A DNA stretch of 64,000 nucleotides. Source: Bacteroides nordii WAL 11050 = JCM 12987 (GTDB lineage Bacteria > Bacteroidota > Bacteroidia > Bacteroidales > Bacteroidaceae). The notes under the pieces were generated by a model. That model did no database searches, had not been told where the DNA came from, and saw only the letters and a list, made by a program, of their open reading frames with translations. A program made the translations under genes and the position numbers. The DNA is taken from contig BAJA01000008.1 in the NCBI GenBank assembly GCA_000613465.1, positions 1 to 64,000 on the forward strand. Direction: 5' to 3'. Below, piece by piece: positions 27,795-37,975 of the stretch (position 1 is the first letter of the stretch; the number at the start of each line of letters is the position of its first letter).

Positions 27795-28628
27795 ATGAAA
27801 CAAACACGACTCTACTTGTCTATATTGCTTCTCCTATCTTTAGTAGCTGCCTGCAATAAAGACGAAGAAGAGACTGAAAACAGAACAAAACTTCTCACTG
27901 TAACGGAAACCACTGGCAGTGGTTCAGAAGAAGTAACCACGAAACAAGAATTTGCCTTTAGCAACGAACTCTTGCAGAAACACATTACCACACAAACCTA
28001 TACAGACTTGTGGTTGGAAGCAAAATACACACATACTGTAACTACACAACTCAGTTATGAATCAGGAAAAGTAATAATTACGGATGAAGCAGGAAACGAA
28101 TCAACCTATATTATGGATGATAAAGGACGTGCAACGAGCTGTACCCGTAACGAACCGGGGGGAAATATCCGTACCTATACCTTTAGCTATTCTACCTCAG
28201 AATACGGGATTCTCACTGGAATTAAAGAGAACATCAACGGAAAACCCTATTCTGAGATTGCAATTACTTTCCTACAGGAGGGAACAATGAGTATCTTAGA
28301 AAGTGCAAACAATTATCAGAATACATTTACCGCCAGTACTAATAGTGCTTATCCCGGTATATCCAATACAATGAGCCGACTTCCCTGGTTGTTTCTGGCA
28401 GAACGTTATCCGCTATCTCTTCACACAGAAGCTTTATATGCCAATATTCTCGGAGCACCTCTTCCTATACTTCCGGGACGTTTGGACATAGAGGGTAGTG
28501 ACGAAATCACAACGTACAGCTATAGTGCAGATAAGAATGGATACATTATTGACTGTACAGCAAGAACAAGCGTATCATCTGGTCGTAGTTGGAGCCGCTA
28601 CGTTCAATACGCATATACGTCTTATTAG
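27795..28628 (+). CDS. Lipoprotein of unknown function, downstream of the S41-like gene
   Basis: 277 aa. Lipobox LVAACNKDEEE (Cys near 20). The rest is beta-rich with repeated Y-x-Y/T-x-S patterns (YTFSYSTSEYG, ITTYSYSADKNGYI), resembling the wedge-like repeats of Bacteroides DUF4595-type proteins, but I cannot assign a family firmly. It is 19 nt after the S41-like gene and surely co-transcribed. Two co-encoded surface lipoproteins suggest a joint envelope role. Confidence 0.65.
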   Translation: MKQTRLYLSILLLLSLVAACNKDEEETENRTKLLTVTETTGSGSEEVTTKQEFAFSNELLQKHITTQTYTDLWLEAKYTHTVTTQLSYESGKVIITDEAGNESTYIMDDKGRATSCTRNEPGGNIRTYTFSYSTSEYGILTGIKENINGKPYSEIAITFLQEGTMSILESANNYQNTFTASTNSAYPGISNTMSRLPWLFLAERYPLSLHTEALYANILGAPLPILPGRLDIEGSDEITTYSYSADKNGYIIDCTARTSVSSGRSWSRYVQYAYTSY

Positions 28629-28849
28629 AATTCTTGCCAAGAGCAGATTTATTGATTATTAACTAAAAAGCAGCTATTTCTCAACAAAACACCTGTTGCG
28701 TTGCAACACAATAGCATTTGCATCATAACATAGTATGAAATGCATCGTAACATACCGGGAAATGGAGCGTTTCATGCCGAGAAAACTCACCAAAACACCG
28801 AGGAAACTTCCGTTAACTACCCTGTTTACAGGGCTTCTATAGCCTATAT

Positions 28850-28931
28850 AAAAAATAAAGGAGAAAACGGCTGCTTCCTCCTTTATATGTAATCTAACTG
28901 AATCTACTTTATGATTACGCTTACAAAGATA
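28850..28931 (-). ncRNA. Candidate small RNA with own promoter and terminator
   Basis: On the minus strand TTGG (28954-28951), a 19-nt spacer and TATCTTTG (28931-28924) form a promoter pointing into a gene-free gap. About 35 nt after the expected start, AAAGGAG (28884-28878) pairs with CTCCTTT (28863-28857), followed by ATTTTTTAT, a good intrinsic terminator. The predicted transcript is about 65 nt with no ORF, and the hairpin's left arm is Shine-Dalgarno-like. It lies downstream of the esterase gene on the same strand. The rest of the 338-nt gap holds only a small CCCTG/CAGGG hairpin at 28820-28833. Confidence 0.45.
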
Positions 28932-28966
28932 ACACATTGCAAAGCAAAAACCAAGCTTTTCAGCCA

Positions 28967-29803
28967 TTATTTCTTCCCTGCCGGTAGTTGTTTCTTAAAG
29001 AATTTACTAAAGAAGAGAATCTGATAATCAATAGAGTTATTCCAGTATTGCCCGTTGTGTCCTCCCGGACGAGTGATAAAATCATGATCAATCTTCAGTT
29101 CCAACAGACGCTTGTGCAGATTCTTATTCACATCTAAAAAGAAATCGGCTTCTCCGCAATCTATTATCATTGCCAAATCACCGTTCTGTAGTTTGTCTAC
29201 CTGATTGATAACCGTATGTTGATCCCACACCTCCTTATTCGTCTCCATTTCACCCAATTGTTCGGGCATCATCCAATTCTTTGGAAAGGGTCGGATGTCT
29301 ACTCCGCCACTGGTACTTCCGGCAGCACCAAATACATCGGTGTGGCGGATTGCATTCCAAAGCGCACCGTGTCCACCCATACTAAGTCCGGTAATGGCCC
29401 GCCCACGAGGTGCGGCTACCGTTTTGTAATGCCCGTCTATATACTTGATCAGTTCTGAGGAGATAAATGTTTCATAACGAACGTCTTTATTCTTCGGACT
29501 GTCCCAATACCAAGTGTTCTTACCATCAGGGCAAACGAAAATAATTCCTTTTTCATCGGCAATCTGCGGAAGCTCCGGTTTCGTATCAATCCATGTCTTG
29601 GCATTGCCACCAAAACCATGAAGGAGATAAACCACCGGACACGCTGCGGCCTTCTTCCCCAAAGCAACGTCTGGTGTGACTACCACTACTTGTACCTCCT
29701 TATTCATAGAAGGACTTTGCACCATCACTGTGTCTACCTGTGCTGCATAAAACGGAAGTGCCAGTAACAACAGACAGGCAAACAATAAACTTTTTCTTTT
29801 CAT
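28967..29803 (-). CDS. Secreted alpha/beta-hydrolase esterase (esterase D/XynZ type)
   Basis: 278 aa. Signal peptide (LLLALPFYAAQ). VVYLLHGFGGNAKTW gives the oxyanion region, GLSMGGHGALW near residue 147 has the nucleophile Ser (G-x-S-x-G), and PGGHNGQYW near 257 gives the catalytic His. It matches the Bacteroides family of putative esterases that remove acyl or feruloyl groups from plant glycans; the exact ester is unknown. A DUF2007 gene lies 30 nt upstream on the same strand. Confidence 0.85.
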   Translation of the reverse strand: MKRKSLLFACLLLLALPFYAAQVDTVMVQSPSMNKEVQVVVVTPDVALGKKAAACPVVYLLHGFGGNAKTWIDTKPELPQIADEKGIIFVCPDGKNTWYWDSPKNKDVRYETFISSELIKYIDGHYKTVAAPRGRAITGLSMGGHGALWNAIRHTDVFGAAGSTSGGVDIRPFPKNWMMPEQLGEMETNKEVWDQHTVINQVDKLQNGDLAMIIDCGEADFFLDVNKNLHKRLLELKIDHDFITRPGGHNGQYWNNSIDYQILFFSKFFKKQLPAGKK

Positions 29804-29833
29804 CGTATTAAAATTTCTATATTTAAATGGAAG

Positions 29834-30265
29834 TTATGATTCCTCATCTTGTTTATACGTAGCCGAAACAGGTCTCTCAAAAAAGGCTTTACACTGCCTG
29901 CATTCATACGTCCAATGATTGTCTCCGGGAGGAGTGGCGGCCAGTAAAGACAAAACAACAGCACAAGCCGCTTTCACATATCCATCCTTTCGTAACTTAA
30001 ATGTAATATCCGCCGAACCGCAAAACGGACAATATTTCAACTCCTCAGGAAGACTCTGATTGTCACGCAACACCTGAAGAGCATGATCATAATCTTCTTC
30101 ATTGACAAATATATCCACACCGGAGATGTTGCTCACATAGCTCTTCAGTAATGACGAAAAGTTTTCATTATGCAACAACGAATCTATTCCTTCGTTCTCC
30201 AGAGCTCCCTGCAAGATATGTGCTTGCATGGCATCATTGCATGTGATTAACCGAACTGTCTTCAT
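29834..30265 (-). CDS. DUF2007 protein with zinc-ribbon motif
   Basis: 143 aa from the ATG at 30265 (MKTVRLITCNDAMQAHILQGAL). The N-terminal 70 residues match the DUF2007 'putative prokaryotic signal-transducing' fold, with LQGALENEGIDSLLHNE and VDIFVNEEDYDHALQVL. The C-terminus has CPFCGS and CRQC, a likely zinc ribbon. A hydrophobic stretch (VKAACAVVLSLLAATPP) separates the Cys pairs. The longer ORF start at 30346 adds an untypical hydrophobic stretch and is rejected. Function unknown. Probably co-transcribed with the downstream esterase. Confidence 0.75.
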   Translation of the reverse strand: MKTVRLITCNDAMQAHILQGALENEGIDSLLHNENFSSLLKSYVSNISGVDIFVNEEDYDHALQVLRDNQSLPEELKYCPFCGSADITFKLRKDGYVKAACAVVLSLLAATPPGDNHWTYECRQCKAFFERPVSATYKQDEES

Positions 30266-30374
30266 AATTATACCCAACTTTAATAAGAGGAAACAAAAAT
30301 ACCGGATAAAAACAAAAAGCGAACTATTTTTTATATAATTTTGCATTTAAATCAGAAAAAACAAACCCGGGCTA

Positions 30375-32749
30375 ATGAAAAAACGATACCTCTTTATCTT
30401 GTTCTGTTTCTGCCTTCTCGCTACAGTAACAGCACAGCCGGTTCATCAAATCAAGGGAACGGTCTTTGATAAAACCAGTCGGAAACCGTTGGAGTTTATC
30501 AATGTATTAATTACAGGAACAAGTATGGGAGGCACAACAGATTCCATCGGGCATTTCATCATCGAAGATGTCCCTCCCGGTATTTATCGCTTGCAGCATC
30601 CGCCGTAGGATATAAAACCACACTAACTTCCGAATATATCCTTTCTACAAGAAACCTCAACATTGATATAGAGATGGAAGAAAACCCGACCGAGCTGGAG
30701 GGCGTTACTATTACCGCCTCTCCCTTCCGGCGTGACATGGAGAGTCCCGTAGGACTACGTATTATCGGGTTGCAGGAAATAGAGAAAAGCCCGGGAGCCA
30801 ATCGTGACATCTCGCGTGTAGTGCAGTCGTATCCGGGCGTAGCCTTCTCGCCTGCCGGATACCGTAACGATCTCATCGTACGGGGTGGTTCGCCTTCGGA
30901 AAACCGTTTCTATCTGGATGGAGTTGAGATACCGAATATCAATCATTTCAGCACACAAGGTGCCTCGGGTGGTCCTGTAGGCATTATCAATGCCGATTTT
31001 ATCAGAGAAGTAAATTTCTATACGGGAGCTTTCCCTGCCGACCGGGGCAATTCACTCAGTTCGGTGCTCGACTTCAAACTCCGCGACGGAGATATGGAAC
31101 GGAACTCTCTGAAAGCTACCCTCGGTGCTTCGGAAGTATCGCTTGCCTCCAACGGACATCTGGGTAATAAGACTTCTTATCTGGTTTCCGTTCGTCAGTC
31201 CTATCTGCAATTCTTATTCGATATGTTAGGATTGCCTCTCCTCCCAACTTTTACAGATGCACAGTTTAAACTGAAAACCCGCTTTGATGAACACAATGAG
31301 CTGACAGTGCTGGGCCTTGCCGGCATTGACAACATGAAACTCAACACCAGTCTGGAGGGTGAGAAAGCAGAATATATACTAAGCTATCTCCCCAAAATAC
31401 AGCAGGAAACATTTACTTTGGGAGCCGTCTATCGCCACTATGCAGGAGCACACGTACAGTCAGTGGTTATCAGTCACAACTATTTGAACAACCGTAATAC
31501 CAAATATCTCCACAATGACGAATCCACAGAAGAGAATCTTACCCTTCGGCTCCGTTCTGTAGAGCAGGAAACAAAATTAAGATTGGAAAACAATTCTACT
31601 TTCGGAGCATGGAAAGTGAATCTGGGTCTGAATCTGGATTACAGTCAGTACACCAATACCAGTTTTCAACGTGTCTACATTCAGAAAGGAGAAACATTCG
31701 ACTATCACACGGCACTGGGGCTTCTACGTTGGGGCATATTCGGAACAATGAGTTATGCATCACCGGACGAACGATTCACCGCATCGCTTGGCGTACGCAC
31801 GGATGCCAATAATTATTCGTCACGGATGAATAAACTTTCCGAGCAGTTTTCCCCCCGCTTGTCTCTCTCCTACCGCCTTATAGACGGGTTGTATGCCAGT
31901 GGTAGCGCCGGATTATACTATCAGTTGCCTCCTTACACCGGACTCGGATTCAAAGATAACAGCGGAGAATTGATAAACGAACGGCTCCGCTATATGAGCG
32001 TCAGTCAGGGAAGCCTGGGACTTAGCTGGCAGACAAGCAGTAATTTCGAACTATCCGCCGAAGGATTCTATAAAGAATACGACCGCATCCCTTACTCCCT
32101 GGCAGACGGCATCCCACTGGCCTGTAAAGGTAATGATTATGGAGTGATAGGCAACGAAGAACTCACCTCTACCGCACAGGGCCGCTCATATGGTGTAGAA
32201 GTATTATTGAGGTGGCTTATTGCCAAAAAGTTAAATTTAGCATCCTCCTTCACACTTTTCAAGAGCGAGTATCGGAACAATAAAGAAAGTGAATACATTG
32301 CCTCAGCATGGGACAACCGCTACATTTTCAATCTGAGCGGAACGTACAACTTCCCACACCACTGGAGCGTTGGAATGAAAGCAAGCTGCATCGGAGGTGC
32401 CCCCTATACCCCCTATGATACAGATAAATCTTCTTTAGTCACTGCATGGAATGTACAAGGCAGGCCCTACTATGATTACAGTAAATATAACACAGGTCGT
32501 TTGCCCGCCTTCGGACAGATAGATGTACGGGTAGATAAAACGTTCTACCTCAAACGCTGTATGCTGGGTTTCTACATTGATCTGCAAAATGTAACAAAAA
32601 GTACTTTCAAACAACCGGATATATATATGAGTACCGGAGTCGTTGAAAACCCGTCGGCACCCATAGCCGAACAACGTTACAAAATGAAATATATCGAGCA
32701 AAAAAGTGGTACACTGATGCCTACACTTGGCATTACATTTGAATATTAA
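30375..32749 (+). CDS. TonB-dependent receptor, split by one -1 frameshift
   Basis: About 791 aa when restored. Signal peptide (LLATVTAQ), carboxypeptidase-regulatory-like domain (GTVFDKTSRKPLEFINVLI), plug domain (SPVGLRIIGLQEIEKSPGANRDISRV, NDLIVRGGSPSENRFYLDGVEIPN), then a 22-strand barrel ending FEY. The frame breaks at 30596, where cag-cat should read cag-gca (LQASAVGYKTTL): one G of two is missing. The barrel is otherwise intact. It takes up a ligand through the outer membrane with TonB energy; no SusD follows, so iron, cobalamin or a peptide are as likely as a glycan. An M48 protease gene follows by 44 nt. Confidence 0.88.
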
Positions 32750-32792
32750 CACGAAAATCAACTATATTATTAATCAAAAACCAGAAAGTTAT

Positions 32793-33587
32793 ATGAGAAA
32801 AAGATTTGTATTAATGGCTGCACTGATCTGTGGAGTAAGTTTTAGTGCTTCGGCTCAGTTTAAGATCGGAGGAAAGAAAATCAATGTAGGCAAAGTTGTA
32901 CAGGCAGGAGCCGATGCAGCAAAAGCCATCACCCTGTCTGATGCTGACGTAGCTGCTATGAGCAAAGAATATATGCAATGGATGGATACCCACAATCCAC
33001 TGACTGCACCGGAGAGTGAATACGGCAAAAGACTGGAAAAACTGGTAGGCAATATAAAAGAGGTAGACGGACTGAAAGTAAATTTCGGTGTTTATGAAGT
33101 AATAGATGTAAATGCATTTGCCTGTGGTGACGGTAGCGTACGTATCTGTGCCGGATTGATGGACCTGATGACAGATGATGAAGTAATGTCTGTAATTGGC
33201 CATGAAATAGGACACGTCATCCACACTGACTCAAAAGATGCTATGAAAAACGCCTATTTACGTTCGGCAGCTAAGAATGCTGCGGGTGCCGCCAGTGAAA
33301 CGGTAGCCAAAATGACAGATTCTGATTTGGGTGCACTCGCCGAATCATTGGCAGGAGCACAATTCTCACAAAAACAGGAGAATGAAGCTGATGATTATGG
33401 TTTTGAGTTCTGCATCAAAAACAACATTGATCCGTATGCCATGCACAATGCTTTGAGCAAGTTACTCAAACTGTCGGAAGATGCGCCTAAGTCGTCTAAA
33501 TTCCGCCAGTTATTCTCTTCACATCCCGAAACAGAGAAACGAGTGGCACGTATGAAGGCTAAAGCTGATGAATATACAAAGAAATAA
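32793..33587 (+). CDS. Secreted M48-family metalloprotease
   Basis: 264 aa. Signal peptide (GVSFSASAQ). A zinc-protease motif HEIGHVIH near residue 140 provides two His ligands and the catalytic Glu, and the third ligand is Glu in NEADDYGFEFC near 205. It resembles the YcaL/BepA-like group of M48 proteases that act on outer-membrane proteins in the periplasm. ATG 32793 is chosen since the upstream ATG at 32727 lies within the receptor gene and lacks a signal. It may be co-transcribed with the TonB receptor. Confidence 0.88.
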   Translation: MRKRFVLMAALICGVSFSASAQFKIGGKKINVGKVVQAGADAAKAITLSDADVAAMSKEYMQWMDTHNPLTAPESEYGKRLEKLVGNIKEVDGLKVNFGVYEVIDVNAFACGDGSVRICAGLMDLMTDDEVMSVIGHEIGHVIHTDSKDAMKNAYLRSAAKNAAGAASETVAKMTDSDLGALAESLAGAQFSQKQENEADDYGFEFCIKNNIDPYAMHNALSKLLKLSEDAPKSSKFRQLFSSHPETEKRVARMKAKADEYTKK

Positions 33588-33620
33588 AAGTAAGTAATCG
33601 TTCTAAATTATATGATATTA

Positions 33621-33725
33621 TTATTGAAACGCAGATTATCGCAGATTCACGCAAAGAATATCATCGCTCAAGTATAGCGCAGCCATTTAATCTGCGAAAA
33701 TTTGCGATCATTTGCGTTTCAATAA
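33621..33725. repeat. Imperfect long inverted repeat of the AAACGCAGATT type
   Basis: TTATTGAAACGCAGATTATCGCAGATT on the left matches the complement of the right arm ending at about 33725 at most positions. A related shorter palindrome is at 44475-44525. It fills much of the 323-nt gap. Confidence 0.65.
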
Positions 33726-33766
33726 AACGCTGTCATAGTATGAACTAAATTTGAAATACTACTTAA

Positions 33767-33800
33767 AAAGAGTAGTCGTAAAGGCTACTCTTTCTGTTTA
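33767..33800 (+). terminator. Intrinsic terminator
   Basis: AAAGAGTAGTC (33767-33777) pairs with GGCTACTCTTT (33783-33793), short loop, then tctgttta. Confidence 0.6.
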
Positions 33801-33910
33801 ATTAGACGGATCTCTCCGTAAAAGTTAAATATTCATTAATATACATTCCATATCTAAACTTATTCAATAGATTCTTGTAATTTTCGGGACGGAAATCATT
33901 CATATATTAT

Positions 33911-35197
33911 ATGGAATTTATAATTATTATTCTTTTACTTCTCTTAAATGGCGTCTTCGCCATGTACGAAATCGCCTTAGTATCTTCAAGTAAAGCACGT
34001 CTCGAAACCCTTGCCGGAAAAGGAAACAAATCTGCACGCGGAGTTTTGAAACAATTGGAAGAACCTGAAAAGTTCCTTTCTACTATTCAGATCGGCATTA
34101 CATTAATCGGTATTATATCCGGTGCCTTCGGCGGTGTAGCCATCGCCGATGACGTAACCCCGCTCTTCGCTATGATCCCGGGAGCAGAACTCTATGCCAA
34201 AAACCTGGCAATGATTGCTACCGTAGCCGTCATCACTTATCTTTCATTAATTGTCGGTGAGCTGGTACCCAAATCTATCGCTTTGAGTAATCCGGAACGA
34301 TATGCAACGATGCTAAGCCCCATCATGATTTTACTCACCAAAGTCTCTTACCCCTTTGTGTGGCTACTGAGTATTTCAACCCGCCTTCTCAATAAGCTCA
34401 TCGGACTGAAAAGCGAAGAACGCATGATGACACAAGAAGAACTTAAAATGATTCTTCACCAAAGCTCCGAACAGGGTGTGATTGATAAAGATGAAACGGA
34501 AATGTTGAAAGATGTGTTCCGCTTCTCAGACAAACGGGCCAATGAACTAATGACGCATCGCCGTGACATCGTTGTATTGTCCGCCAACGAAGCAAAAGAA
34601 GAGGTATTGCGCATTATTGACAATGAGCATTTCAGCAAATACCTGCTGGTCAATGAAAATAAGGATGACATCATAGGCGTTGTTTCAGTAAAAGACATCA
34701 TACTGATGATAGGAAGTCATCAGGAGTTCGACCTGTGTAAAATAGCCCGTCCGGCCCTGTTCATTCCCGAAAGTTTGTATGCCAAAAAAGTTTTAGAGCT
34801 ATTCAAGAAGAACAAAAACAAGTTTGCAGTTGTTGTTAACGAGTATGGCAGCACAGAGGGTATTATAACCCTGCACGACCTCACCGAAAGTATCTTTGGA
34901 GACATTCTCGAAGAAGATGATACCGAAGAAGAAGAGATTGTGTGGCGACAGGATGGTTCTATGCTGGTAGAAGCCTCGATGAATATTGGTGATTTCATGG
35001 AAGAAATGAGTATCCTCTCTTATGACGATATAGATTCGGAAGACTTCACCACATTGGGTGGACTGGCAATGTTTCTCATTGGCCGCATCCCGAAAGCGGG
35101 AGATACCTTTACTTACAAAAATCTGTTGTTTGAAGTAGTAGATATGGACCGCGGACGAGTTGATAAGTTGCTTGTCATACAAAAAGAAGAAGAGTAA
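33911..35197 (+). CDS. CNNM transmembrane/CBS-domain protein (hemolysin C-type)
   Basis: 428 aa. The DUF21/CNNM domain (residues 1-190) starts with a helix (IIIILLLLLNGVFAMYEIALVSSSKARLE) that carries the ALVSSSKARLE signature. Two CBS modules follow (HRRDIVVLSANEAKEEVL, DIILMIGS), then a CorC_HlyC transporter-associated domain (EEIVWRQDGSMLVEASMNIGDFMEEM). Relatives are implicated in Mg/Co efflux or membrane stress. An NlpE-like lipoprotein gene follows within 42 nt and an MgtA locus is 3 kb further on, so a divalent-metal theme is possible. Confidence 0.9.
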   Translation: MEFIIIILLLLLNGVFAMYEIALVSSSKARLETLAGKGNKSARGVLKQLEEPEKFLSTIQIGITLIGIISGAFGGVAIADDVTPLFAMIPGAELYAKNLAMIATVAVITYLSLIVGELVPKSIALSNPERYATMLSPIMILLTKVSYPFVWLLSISTRLLNKLIGLKSEERMMTQEELKMILHQSSEQGVIDKDETEMLKDVFRFSDKRANELMTHRRDIVVLSANEAKEEVLRIIDNEHFSKYLLVNENKDDIIGVVSVKDIILMIGSHQEFDLCKIARPALFIPESLYAKKVLELFKKNKNKFAVVVNEYGSTEGIITLHDLTESIFGDILEEDDTEEEEIVWRQDGSMLVEASMNIGDFMEEMSILSYDDIDSEDFTTLGGLAMFLIGRIPKAGDTFTYKNLLFEVVDMDRGRVDKLLVIQKEEE

Positions 35198-35238
35198 TTA
35201 AGCAACTCACTTTTTATATTAACTTAAAGCACTTAACA

Positions 35239-35715
35239 ATGAAAAAAGTAATTATGTTGGCAGCCGTCGTAGCTGCTCTGGCATCATGCCAATCAAAAGC
35301 AAACAAAGCCGCAGAGGCTGAAGCAGACAGTCTTGCCATTGAGACAATGTCACCCACAGTAGAAGCAACCCAAGTTTATGAAGGTACCCTTCCTGCTGCT
35401 GACGGTCCGGGTATTCGCTACGTATTAACTCTGAATATGCTTGCCGATGCAAATGATACTACCTACACACTGGATATGACTTATCTGGATGCAGAAGGCC
35501 AGGGCAAAGACAAAACATTCAGTTCAAAAGGTAAGCCACAGATGATTCAGAAAACGGTTAAAAACAAAAAGAAAGCCGCTCTGAAACTAACCCCAAATGA
35601 CGGTAGCGAACCTGTGTACTTCGTCATAGCCAATGATACGACTCTGACATTATCAAACGATAGCTTGCAAGAAGCTGTCAGCGACTTGAACTATGACATC
35701 GTAAGAGTGAAATAA
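35239..35715 (+). CDS. NlpE-like lipoprotein
   Basis: 158 aa. Lipobox AALASCQSK (Cys near 17). The mature part has YEGTLPAADGPGIRYVLTLNMLADANDTTYTLDMTYL, matching the NlpE N-terminal barrel, a copper-resistance and envelope-sensing fold. The CxxC motif of E. coli NlpE is not present here. The function (surface or envelope stress sensing) is inferred. It sits 42 nt after the CNNM gene and ends with a terminator, so it is probably the end of that operon. Confidence 0.8.
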   Translation: MKKVIMLAAVVAALASCQSKANKAAEAEADSLAIETMSPTVEATQVYEGTLPAADGPGIRYVLTLNMLADANDTTYTLDMTYLDAEGQGKDKTFSSKGKPQMIQKTVKNKKKAALKLTPNDGSEPVYFVIANDTTLTLSNDSLQEAVSDLNYDIVRVK

Positions 35716-35736
35716 AAGAAAGAAACCAATGAAAGA

Positions 35737-35775
35737 AAGGCTCTATGGTATATACTCATGGAGCCTTATTTTTAC
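35737..35775 (+). terminator. Intrinsic terminator after the NlpE-like gene
   Basis: AAGGCTCTATG (35737-35747) pairs with CATGGAGCCTT (35757-35767), then tattttta. Confidence 0.8.
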
Positions 35776-35880
35776 CTAAAGAAGGCAATCGGCTCCCGAT
35801 CGTTAAATTATGAATAAGTTGTATTAAAGTCAAGAAAGTATGAATTAACTTTGTATACTCTAAATAATATCCATGAAGTT

Positions 35881-36567
35881 ATGTATCAGATATTGGTTAT
35901 TGAAGATGAACAGAGAGTTGCCGAACTCTTAAAAAGAGGACTTGAAGAATCAGGTTATCAGGTTGTTGTAGCATTTGATGGGATGATGGGGTTGCGTATA
36001 TTCAAGTCAAACCTATTTCATCTGGTCATTTCGGATGTAATCTTACCTAAGCTGGACGGTTTTGAACTATCCAAAGAAATAAGAAAGATCAATCCGGAAA
36101 TTCCCATTCTCATGCTTACTGCTCTGGGTTCTACCGACGACAAGCTGGAAGGATTTGATGCCGGAGCAGATGATTATATGGTGAAACCTTTCGATTTCAG
36201 AGAGTTGAACGCACGTATCAATGTGCTGCTAAAACGTTCTGCAGAAAACATCCGCCAGGCGCCGGAAGAGTTGGATTATGCCGATTTAAAGATTAACCTG
36301 AAAAGTAAAACTGTATACAGAAACGGGCTTGAAATAAAGCTCTCTCCTAAAGAATATAACTTACTGGTCTATATGGTAGAAAATGCAGAACGCGTATTAA
36401 GCCGTGTAGAAATAGCAGACAAAGTATGGAACACTCATTTTGATACCGGCACCAACTTTATAGACGTGTACATCAACTATTTGCGCAAAAAGATAGACCG
36501 TGATTTTAAAACAAAGTTAATTCAAACTAAAGCAGGAATGGGCTTTATATTCACTGATAAGATATGA
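35881..36567 (+). CDS. OmpR-family response regulator
   Basis: 228 aa. Receiver: ILVIEDEQRVAELL (acidic pair), phospho-Asp in LVISDVILPKLDGFE near residue 51, and the Lys in DDYMVKPFDFREL near 102. The winged-helix DNA-binding domain follows (LEIKLSPKEYNLLVYMVENAERVLSRVEIADKVW, TKAGMGFIF). ATG 35881 is chosen over 35851 because the receiver starts there. TAACTTTG (35846-35853) is a possible -7 box, and a single ACTCTAA lies at 35857-35863, the same heptamer found in the array before the MgtA gene. The gene overlaps the kinase by 4 nt (ATGA). Confidence 0.92.
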   Translation: MYQILVIEDEQRVAELLKRGLEESGYQVVVAFDGMMGLRIFKSNLFHLVISDVILPKLDGFELSKEIRKINPEIPILMLTALGSTDDKLEGFDAGADDYMVKPFDFRELNARINVLLKRSAENIRQAPEELDYADLKINLKSKTVYRNGLEIKLSPKEYNLLVYMVENAERVLSRVEIADKVWNTHFDTGTNFIDVYINYLRKKIDRDFKTKLIQTKAGMGFIFTDKI

Positions 36568-37930
36568 AAATCAGAACCAAATTAACCTTGCGATACACCA
36601 GCGTGACAGCAGCAATCTTTTTGTTGTCAATGTTGGCTATTTATTTTTTTAGCGAGCATAGCCGTAGTAAAACCTTTTTTCGTGATTTAAGACAGGAAGG
36701 TATAACCAAAGCACACCTGTTTCTAAGAAATCAGGTGGATGCCAGAACGATGCAATCTATTTATATTAATAACACGGCATTTATCAATGAAGTGGAAGTA
36801 GCTGTTTATAGCCCTTCTTTCGAGATGATATATCATGATGCCTACCAAAACGACATCGTAAAAGAAACACCCGAAATGATCAAGCAAATTCTGGAAAAGA
36901 AATCAATAGAGTTTTATCAGGGTGAATTCCAGGCTATAGGGATGGTATATGTTTTTCAGAATCAAACTTACATTATTACAGCGGCTGCCTATGACGGTTA
37001 TGGATACGAAAATCAGAAAGCACTAAAAGATATTCTGATTATCCTTTCGGTAATGAGCCTCAGCATACTCATAATAGCAGGCTACCTGCTGGCACGCAGT
37101 GCGTTGACTCCCGTATCTAACATCCTAAATGAAGTTGAAAGTATAACAGCACAACAGATCAACAAAAGATTGCCGGTTGAAAAGAAAAGAGATGAATTGG
37201 GAGAGCTAAGCCTCACATTCAATCAAATGCTCGACAGACTGGAAAAGGCTTTTCGCTCTCAGAAAATGTTTGTCAGCAATGTCTCTCATGAACTCCGGAC
37301 ACCCATGCAGCGCTGATAACCGAACTGGAACTTGCTCTATTGAAAGAACGTACACCAAAAGAATATGAAGCGGCTATAAACAATGCCATAAACGACTCTC
37401 ATCGTGTAGTGAAGCTCATAGAAGGATTATTAAATCTGGCTAAAGCAGACTATCTGCCCGAACAGATAAAAATGGAGAATAGCCGTCTTGATGAATTATT
37501 GCTGGATGCACGGGAGTTGGTTATGAAAGCTAATCCTAACTATAAAGTAGAACTAATCTTTGAACAAGAAGCCGAAGATGATTCAGTGATTACCATTCTT
37601 GGAAATAGTTATCTGCTAACGACCGCTTTTGTTAACCTGATAGAGAACAATTGTAAGTTCTCCAAGAATCAGACTTCTTTCATCCAGATTTCATTCTGGC
37701 AAACAAGTTCGATTATCCGCTTTTCAGACAATGGTATAGGTATATCAGATGAAGATAAAGCCCACCTGTTCACTCCATTCTATAGAGGAGAAAACCGAAG
37801 TTATACTGACGGATACGGTATTGGTATGTCGCTGACTCAGAAAATAATAACACTACATCATGGTAAGATTGAGGTAAACTCCCAGTTGGGAGAGGGAACT
37901 ACTTATATGGTAGAACTACCGCACATCTGA
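36564..37930 (+). CDS. Membrane sensor histidine kinase, split by one -1 frameshift
   Basis: About 455 aa when restored. Two membrane helices (residues 10-28, 155-175) frame a periplasmic sensor region; then a HAMP linker (ALTPVSNILNEVESITAQQINKRL), the H-box SHELRTPMAALITELELAL, N-box (NLIENNCKFS) and G boxes (SDNGIGISDEDK, GYGIGMSLTQKII). The frame breaks at 37307: atg-cag should read atg-gca, one G of two missing, right after the phospho-His. Both parts are otherwise perfect. It partners with the overlapping OmpR-type regulator. The P-type ATPase downstream suggests that it senses a divalent cation, which is inference. Confidence 0.9.
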
Positions 37931-37935
37931 GAAAA

Positions 37936-37975
37936 ACTCTAATCGTTTTTTAATTCCACTCTAATAATACTCTAA
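37936..37975 (+). promoter_or_regulatory. 11-bp phased ACTCTAA repeats, probable response-regulator box
   Basis: ACTCTAA at 37936-37942, 37958-37964 and 37969-37975, with a degenerate TTTTTAA at 37947-37953, so four units at an exact 11-bp period. This is the layout bound by OmpR/PhoB-type regulators. It ends where the -33 region of the MgtA promoter begins. Confidence 0.65.

Noticed and set aside
33621..33725. A CRISPR-like array
   Set aside because: Only two related arms in inverted orientation, without equal spacers or cas genes.
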